Of a stretch of DNA of 10,362 nucleotides, positions 5,919 through 10,362 are shown piece after piece (the first letter of the stretch is position 1; every line of letters begins with the position of its first letter). The DNA comes from JAOAIV01 sp038849555 (GTDB taxonomy: Archaea; Thermoproteota; Bathyarchaeia; Bathyarchaeales; Bathycorpusculaceae), in NCBI GenBank assembly GCA_038849555.1, contig JAWCMT010000046.1:1-10362 (forward strand), in the 5' to 3' direction. The position numbers were made by a program, and so were the translations under genes. The notes below the pieces were generated by a model. That model saw only the letters and a program-made list of their open reading frames with translations. It was not told where the DNA came from and ran no database searches.

Positions 5919-6649
5919 CAGTCCTTTCCCTCTCTAACTACTCGGATTCCTTCCGCAACATAGTTGGGGTTTAACTTTTCTCTGTTACGTTTAACAATAG
6001 CCGCGGGCTCCTGTGCAACAGCTTTCAACGCTGATGCCTCGTCTAACCCGAAAAGAAACGCAAGAGCAGCCATTTCCCTCGGTTTTCTAAGCAGTTTTTC
6101 CTCTGAGACGCCGCTTGAGATTACTATTGGAACTTGAAATTCCTTAGCTACAGCAACCTCTCGGCGCAGACTTAAAAGTAGTCTAATTCTAGAAGGGCCA
6201 TCCAAGACAAGCAGAGGGCGCATGTCAATCTCTAATGCGGCTAAACTGTTGCTGGCCAATTCCGCCTCGGCATTATCAAAGAACCTTTTTCGAAAATCTA
6301 ATGAAGAAAAATTCAGCAGGTCCACACGGCGGTCTTTTGCTGCTTGACGCGCTACTTGCTTGTTATCGCAGTTTACGCAAATTACTTCGAATTTTCGCCT
6401 CAACCGTCGCAGCGCTCGCAAGAGCTCATTCGGCGTTTTCGGTCGCAGATCTACCCGAGAAGCAAAATCCACCTTTGCCTCGTTGCAAGCAGCCTTCAAC
6501 TGTGCGATTTCATTCTCTGGCGTTTCAGGCGAAAGAGGAACTGCAATTAGGCGGTAACCAAGTGATGCCGCTTTGGTTATCATTCTCAAAGTTGCGGTTT
6601 GATCTCTTATGTTTAGGCGCAGGTGCAAGTCTGCGAAGATTTTTTTCAT
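5915..6649 (-). CDS. rnp3: RNase P protein component 3 (Rpp30)
   Basis: The 244-residue protein fits the Rpp30 family, a TIM-barrel-like fold related to PHP proteins. It opens with a KKIFADLHLRLN strand, has AASLGYRLIAVPLS (28-41), and ends with a region of helices (REMAALAFLFGLDEASALKA) before the basic C-terminus. It partners Pop5 in the archaeal RNase P holoenzyme and supports catalysis in pre-tRNA 5' processing. The ATG at 6649 overlaps the TGA of the upstream COG1325 gene (ATGA), and its own TGA overlaps the Pop5 start, so the three genes are coupled. The PHP-type metal ligands are not complete, as expected for this non-enzymatic family. Confidence 0.92.
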   Translation of the reverse strand: MKKIFADLHLRLNIRDQTATLRMITKAASLGYRLIAVPLSPETPENEIAQLKAACNEAKVDFASRVDLRPKTPNELLRALRRLRRKFEVICVNCDNKQVARQAAKDRRVDLLNFSSLDFRKRFFDNAEAELASNSLAALEIDMRPLLVLDGPSRIRLLLSLRREVAVAKEFQVPIVISSGVSEEKLLRKPREMAALAFLFGLDEASALKAVAQEPAAIVKRNREKLNPNYVAEGIRVVREGKDC

Positions 6650-7092
6650 GAAAGCACACCTGCGTTTCTACAAATTTCCATTATCTCGCTTGGCGTCTTA
6701 TTCCTAAAGTGAATTCTGAAGTGTATGGGGTCGCTTGAAGAAAGCCTTAACTCGCCTTGATAAGCTGATTGCTTATTGAACCTGAGGTAAAGGTTCTGCT
6801 TCTCCACATGCAGCCGTATCTCTTGCGCTAATTTCTCCTTATCTAATGTGCTTAAACTGGCGGCGATTTTCGCCAAGGCACTAGGCAAATGCTCTCTATC
6901 TGCAAGTTTAGTTTCAAAAAGAATTATTGGATTCTTGTGATGCCCTGTTAGGCTTGTTTTTTGAAAAACTGCGTTTTCGCCGAGTTCTTTTGGCAGTGTA
7001 TTCCGTATTGCTGTCAGAACTTTTTCGGGGTCTTCGGTGGCATGAGCAAAAGCGCGTATAGTTATGTAGCCTATGGGAAGTTTAGAATCCAC
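6646..7092 (-). CDS. COG1325 RNA-binding protein, exosome/RNase P operon
   Basis: The 148-residue protein belongs to the archaeal COG1325/PF01877 family, long predicted to be an RNA-binding protein linked to the exosome because of its conserved gene neighbourhood. Visible family marks are ITIRAFAHATEDPEKVLTAI (10-29), TSLTGHHKNPI (46-56), LYLRFNKQSAYQGELRL (101-117) and DPIHFRIHF (121-129). The start is GTG at 7092, 29 nt after the eL13 stop; no ATG lies in frame in between. It overlaps Rpp30 by 4 nt. Its biochemical role is not established, so no reaction is claimed. Confidence 0.88.
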   Translation of the reverse strand: MDSKLPIGYITIRAFAHATEDPEKVLTAIRNTLPKELGENAVFQKTSLTGHHKNPIILFETKLADREHLPSALAKIAASLSTLDKEKLAQEIRLHVEKQNLYLRFNKQSAYQGELRLSSSDPIHFRIHFRNKTPSEIMEICRNAGVLS

Positions 7093-7121
7093 GGGAGCAC
7101 CGCTTCTTTTTATGGGCGGTT

Positions 7122-7385
7122 TCAGCTTTTAGCCTTTTTCTTTGACTGCGACTGCACGGCAGGTTTAGCTTTTGGCTTAACTTCAGCCTTCTTCTTTTCC
7201 ACGTAAGCCTTTAATAACTTGACATTCTGTTCATGCGCGGTTTTTCTCCGCTTATCAACAGGCACTTCCATTCTTTTCGCTTCCGCTACATCTACGCCAG
7301 CTTTCTTAAGCTCCTCAATGCTGAAGCCTCTGCCACTTCGCTGCCGCCCATCTGGCTTGAGAATCTGGGGTTTTACATGATGCAT
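7122..7385 (-). CDS. rpl13e: Ribosomal protein eL13
   Basis: The 87-residue protein has the eL13 signature KPDGRQRSGRGFSIEELKKA (11-30), then VDKRRKTAHEQNVKLLKAYVEKKK (43-66). The last 20 or so residues form a Lys/Ala/Pro-rich basic tail of low complexity, probably contacting rRNA. It belongs to the large ribosomal subunit. eL13 is present in eukaryotes and in only part of the Archaea, mostly the TACK groups. The ATG at 7385 is one base after the eL15 stop and has GGAGAG upstream, so it is in the same operon. Confidence 0.9.
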   Translation of the reverse strand: MHHVKPQILKPDGRQRSGRGFSIEELKKAGVDVAEAKRMEVPVDKRRKTAHEQNVKLLKAYVEKKKAEVKPKAKPAVQSQSKKKAKS

Positions 7386-7386
7386 G

Positions 7387-7968
7387 CTAGTGCTCTCCTT
7401 TCGCTCCTTTACGCTTGCTGGGCCTAACCTTCTCGGCGCCCTTACCTTTTCTACGCAAACTCCTGACCTTCTTGCCAGCGCTTGTTAGGCTTCGGAAAAC
7501 GCGGCGCTTGTGCTGCTTCTCAATTATCCAGTTCACGTCCTTGTCAGCCTTTATCACAGGATGACTCGGATCCACGAGAATCACTTCAAACCATTTTGAG
7601 CGGCCGTCTTCGCCGACCCAATAGCTGTTTAGCACTTCCAAGTTTGGAAACTTGCGTGCTGCACGCTCTTCAGCAATCAACCGTAAGCTCTTTGCAGGCT
7701 TATACTTGGCAACACCCATACGTTTCGGACGCCTTCCAGATCTGGGACGCTGCTTCCGTAGTCCACCTCTTCTAACACGGGTACGCACAACCACAAAGCC
7801 TTGTTTGGCTTTGTAGCCAAGTTTTCTGGCGCGGTCAAGGCGCGTGGGCTTTTCTATGCGAACAACTGTAGGCTGCTTCCGCCATTCAACAAGTCTCTGC
7901 TGCATAATCTCGTCTACGAAGGATTTCTCTGGCTTAGACCATGCTTCGGCTATGTATTTGTAGGCCAT
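7387..7968 (-). CDS. rpl15e: Ribosomal protein eL15
   Basis: The 193-residue, strongly basic protein is of normal eL15 length. It has the family core KQGFVVVRTRVRRGG (56-70) and LRKQRPRSGRRPKRMGV (70-86), followed by the KSLRLIAEERAARKFPNLEV and NSYWVGEDGRSKWFEVILVD blocks, and ends in a Lys/Arg-rich tail. It is a large-subunit protein that binds 23S rRNA. The ATG at 7968 is preceded by GAGGTG (7984-7979) with a 10-nt spacer. As first gene of the operon it lies behind a TATA promoter and a leader with two hairpins, which might serve autoregulation. Confidence 0.96.
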   Translation of the reverse strand: MAYKYIAEAWSKPEKSFVDEIMQQRLVEWRKQPTVVRIEKPTRLDRARKLGYKAKQGFVVVRTRVRRGGLRKQRPRSGRRPKRMGVAKYKPAKSLRLIAEERAARKFPNLEVLNSYWVGEDGRSKWFEVILVDPSHPVIKADKDVNWIIEKQHKRRVFRSLTSAGKKVRSLRRKGKGAEKVRPSKRKGAKGEH

Positions 7969-8003
7969 CTTACTTTTTCACCTCACATCACATGTTTACG
8001 GTT

Positions 8004-8046
8004 CAGCCCTGTTTGGGCTACATCCCAGCGGACCAAGATGATCCGC
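8004..8046 (-). promoter_or_regulatory. Structured 5' leader with two hairpins upstream of eL15
   Basis: Within the predicted 85-nt leader of the eL15 mRNA, two stems follow each other. Stem 1 (8046-8028) pairs GCGGATC with GGTCCGC around the loop ATCTT, seven pairs including one G-U. Stem 2 (8020-8004) pairs UAGCCC with GGGCUG around AAACA, five Watson-Crick pairs plus one G-U. Only 7 bases separate them and neither has a following T run, so they are not ordinary terminators. A binding site for a ribosomal protein is one guess. Confidence 0.45.
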
Positions 8047-8076
8047 CTACATTTTGGAATGTTACCAACATAGCCA

Positions 8077-8092
8077 AAAATAAACCTTTCCA
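8077..8092 (-). promoter_or_regulatory. BRE and TATA box for the eL15-Pop5 operon
   Basis: The minus strand reads GGAAAGG followed by TTTATTTTT, a good BRE/TATA pair. The predicted start near 8055 gives a leader of about 85 nt. The rest of the 239-bp gap 7969-8207 is the EF-2 3' end and this leader. Confidence 0.6.
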
Positions 8093-8131
8093 GAAACTAG
8101 TAATAAGCTAATTGTATACGCAAGCCACTTG

Positions 8132-8153
8132 AAAAAATAGTGAAACAAAAAAA
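8132..8153 (-). terminator. Oligo-T terminator(s) after EF-2
   Basis: The minus strand has T7 at 8153-8147 and T6 at 8137-8132, about 55-75 nt after the EF-2 stop. A weak stem, AAGCCT/AGGCTT (8209-8204 with 8179-8174), lies around the stop codon. Together they are suitable for archaeal termination. Confidence 0.5.
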
Positions 8154-8207
8154 GGTTTAAAATAACATTTTGGAAGCCTAAAAAGTTAAAGGGAAAATGG
8201 CGGAGGC

Positions 8208-10362
8208 TTATTCTGCCTCGTAGAATTCTTCTGGCTTCGGCGGTGTCGGTGGTAATCCTCTGCGTTCTCGGATTTGCCGTATCACTTCAGCTTGCATTTG
8301 TTCTGGTACTGGAGCCCAGCGGCTGAATTGTGTAGCCCAGAAAGCTCTGCCCTGCGTAGATGAACGCAGTTCATCAGAGATTCCGAAGGATTCTGCCACA
8401 GGCATCTCGGCTTTGACGATTATCATGTCTTCCTCGTTTATCATGTCTAAGATTTTGCCGCGGCGCTTCTGAATTAAAGCTATGACGGGACTGACGAACT
8501 CGTTTGGAACTTTACATTCAAAGCTCATCAGCGGCTCTAAAAGCTTCGGATCACTAAGCAGGAAAGCGCACCATATCGGTCGCCACGTCATCGGCAGTAT
8601 CTGCGCTGGACCTCTGTGCACTGGGTCCTCGTGCACCAAAATATCCTCTAAGTTAACTTTCAATCCGTACGCTGGCTCTTTCGCTAAAACCGACGAGTGT
8701 ACTGCTTCACGGAAACCTGATTTTATGTGATCCAGCACTTCTTCGACGTATTGTCGACCCTTTATCCTGTTAACCAGTATGTTACTTTCCTCGATTGCTA
8801 TAACGTTTCGAGCGTCCTCAGTTGACCAGCCCAACTCTCTGAGGATCTTCTGCCGTTCATCGCGACTTTGCATTTCAGAGATTTTTTCTGCCCTTATTGC
8901 CTCGATAACTTCATCAGACAACTTTTCCAAAGTTATCCAGAGCTTACTGTGCTTGTTGGGGCTTTTGCCCATCACTGGCGGTCCTCGGTAGTCGTGGCTG
9001 ATGGTTTCACGGTAAATCACAATGGGCTTGCTGAGTTTCACTTTTAAGCCTGCTTCCTGCATCCTGTACGCGGTGATCTCCAAGTGAAGTTCACCCATGC
9101 CGCTTAACAGGAATTCGCCGCTTTCCTTATCCATCTTGAAATGCAGGTTAGGATCTTCCGTTGTCAGCTTGTGTATGACTTTGTCGAATAGCGGTAGGTC
9201 TTTGACGTCCTCAGGCTCCACTGCAACGGTCACAACGGGATCTGACACGTATTTTAAGCCTTCAAATGATGGTGTTTCCACACCGTCTTCTGCAACAGTT
9301 TCGCCAACGTGGATTGACGGCAATCCTGATAGTGCAGCGATGTTTCCGGCTGGAACTCGGTCGACAATCACTCGATCAGTGGCCATACTCATGTAAACCT
9401 GCTGTATAGTACCTCGCTGACGACTGCTTACAAGCTGCACAGTTTTTCCTTTTGCCACTGAACCACTGAAAACTCGACCTATAGCGACTGTGCCGCTGTG
9501 AGGATCAACCTCGATGGTGGTAATACACATTAGAAGAGGACCATTAGGGTCAACTTTCGCCATGCTCTTGCCCGTTGGGCTGTTAACATCTCCTGGCCAA
9601 ATCTGGCTCTGCCTATATGGCTGTGCTTCCAGCGGGCTTGGCAAGTGCTCACAGAACATGTCCAAAATCGGCTCGTACAGCGGAGCTTTCTTGCTTAACT
9701 CGTCAACTTTCCTGCCAATTTCTTCTGGAGCGCCCGTGTAAGCGTCAATGATGTCTTTAAACGATAAGCCTTTCGCTTTCATGTGCGGGAGGTTTAGACC
9801 CCACTTGTGAAGCGCTGAACCGAAAGCCACGCGGCCATCTTCAACTTTAACCTGCCAGTCTTTCTTATGCTCGGGCGGTGCATACTTCTCAATGAGCGTG
9901 TTTACACGCACAATTATTTTCGCGAATTTGCGCTGAACTTCTTCAGGGGTCAACTTGATTTCTTTTATGAGCCTGTCAACCTTGTTGATGAAAAGAATTG
10001 GTTTCACGCGTTCGCGCAGCGCTTGCATTAGCACGGTCTCTGTCTGGGTCATTGGGCCTTCTACGGCGTCTACGACGACTAGTGCGCCGTCGACTGCGCG
10101 GAGGCTTCTGGTTACGGCTCCGCTGAAGTCTATGTGTCCCGGCGTGTCGATGAGGTTTATGAGGTAATCTTTTCCTTTGAATGTGTGGGTTAGGCTTATG
10201 TTTGAAGCGAAAACGGTCATTTGCCTTTTCTGTTCAAGCTCCCATGAGTCAAGAAACAGTTTCTGGCCTGCGGTTTGCTCGCTAATTATGCCTGCGGCGG
10301 CTAAGAGACTATCTGAAAGGGTGGTTTTTCCATGGTCTACGTGCGCGATTATGCTGGTGTTT
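8208..10362 (-). CDS. fusA: Archaeal elongation factor 2 (aEF-2), 5' end beyond window
   Basis: The frame is open from the window edge, giving 717 complete codons; only about the first 20 residues are missing. The internal ATG at 10220 is not the start, because the P-loop AHVDHGKT lies before it (in-window residues 6-13). G-motifs DTPGH (72-76) and NKVD (126-129) are intact. EF-2 uses GTP to move tRNA and mRNA through the ribosome after peptide-bond formation. The domain IV loop HEDPVHRGPAQ keeps the histidine that becomes diphthamide (codon 8618-8616). Switch I reads RQMT where most translational GTPases have RGIT; the arginine and magnesium-binding threonine are kept. The C-terminus ends in a Pro/Glu-rich tail (LPPTPPKPEEFYEAE). 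Confidence 0.97.
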   Translation of the reverse strand, partial: NTSIIAHVDHGKTTLSDSLLAAAGIISEQTAGQKLFLDSWELEQKRQMTVFASNISLTHTFKGKDYLINLIDTPGHIDFSGAVTRSLRAVDGALVVVDAVEGPMTQTETVLMQALRERVKPILFINKVDRLIKEIKLTPEEVQRKFAKIIVRVNTLIEKYAPPEHKKDWQVKVEDGRVAFGSALHKWGLNLPHMKAKGLSFKDIIDAYTGAPEEIGRKVDELSKKAPLYEPILDMFCEHLPSPLEAQPYRQSQIWPGDVNSPTGKSMAKVDPNGPLLMCITTIEVDPHSGTVAIGRVFSGSVAKGKTVQLVSSRQRGTIQQVYMSMATDRVIVDRVPAGNIAALSGLPSIHVGETVAEDGVETPSFEGLKYVSDPVVTVAVEPEDVKDLPLFDKVIHKLTTEDPNLHFKMDKESGEFLLSGMGELHLEITAYRMQEAGLKVKLSKPIVIYRETISHDYRGPPVMGKSPNKHSKLWITLEKLSDEVIEAIRAEKISEMQSRDERQKILRELGWSTEDARNVIAIEESNILVNRIKGRQYVEEVLDHIKSGFREAVHSSVLAKEPAYGLKVNLEDILVHEDPVHRGPAQILPMTWRPIWCAFLLSDPKLLEPLMSFECKVPNEFVSPVIALIQKRRGKILDMINEEDMIIVKAEMPVAESFGISDELRSSTQGRAFWATQFSRWAPVPEQMQAEVIRQIRERRGLPPTPPKPEEFYEAE

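Noticed and set aside
6235..6651. 138-codon plus-strand open frame
   Set aside because: It is antisense to Rpp30 and its composition follows from that gene; no start signal or family likeness.
7986..8012. C/D-box-like guide RNA signals (CTGA and GTGATG) upstream of eL15
   Set aside because: The boxes are in the wrong order and imperfect, with no paired terminal stem.
8049..8175. Direct repeat ACATTTTGGAA at 8049-8059 and 8165-8175
   Set aside because: Only 11 bases in A/T-rich intergenic DNA, with no third copy or regular spacing; likely chance.
8208..10220. EF-2 starting at the ATG at 10220
   Set aside because: That would remove the P-loop; the frame is open and EF-2-like all the way to the window edge.

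Overview
The window reads as a compact archaeal chromosome segment. The gene content is archaeal/eukaryotic-type: archaeal EF-2 with a diphthamide loop, ribosomal proteins eL15 and eL13, the RNase P proteins Rpp30 and Pop5, a COG1325 exosome-linked RNA-binding protein, geranylgeranyl reductase for archaeal lipids, the archaeal asparagine synthetase AS-AR, and a GTP-type PEP carboxykinase. Promoters look archaeal (A/T-rich TATA boxes, some with a purine-rich BRE), and transcripts seem to end at oligo-T runs. The eL13 gene and the EF-2 sequence point to the TACK side of Archaea, and the overall style suggests a Bathyarchaeia-like organism. That placement is inference. I see no mobile element, CRISPR array, tRNA or rRNA, and no gene-free stretch longer than about 240 bases.

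Layout. (1) Positions 1-1642, minus strand: asparagine synthetase AS-AR followed 16 nt later by the N-terminal 213 codons of GTP-PEP carboxykinase, which runs off the window. (2) 1775-2278, plus: an Lrp/AsnC-family regulator diverging from AS-AR, with a 17-bp palindrome just before its start. (3) 2300-2728/2737, minus: an HxlR-type winged-helix regulator, diverging from (4) 2824-4160, plus: a 2x[4Fe-4S] ferredoxin overlapping a geranylgeranyl reductase by 4 nt. (5) 4211-5422, minus: a homocitrate synthase-family enzyme without the C-terminal regulatory domain. (6) 5607-7968, minus: a tight operon eL15 - eL13 - COG1325 protein - Rpp30 - Pop5, preceded by a TATA promoter and a leader with two hairpins. 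(7) 8208-10362, minus: elongation factor 2, missing only its first few residues beyond the window edge.

How it fits together. The right half is translation and RNA processing: EF-2, two large-subunit proteins and two tRNA-5'-processing subunits. The left half is central metabolism and lipids with two local regulators. PEPCK links phosphoenolpyruvate and oxaloacetate, and AS-AR makes asparagine from the aspartate derived from oxaloacetate. The ferredoxin probably supplies electrons to the geranylgeranyl reductase that saturates archaeal lipid chains. The two regulator/target pairs are divergent and each has an inverted repeat over a predicted transcription start, so they look like small self-contained regulatory modules. 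I found no clearly new large system. The best leads are the AsnC-like/AS-AR module, the structured eL15 leader, and the unassigned homocitrate synthase-like enzyme.
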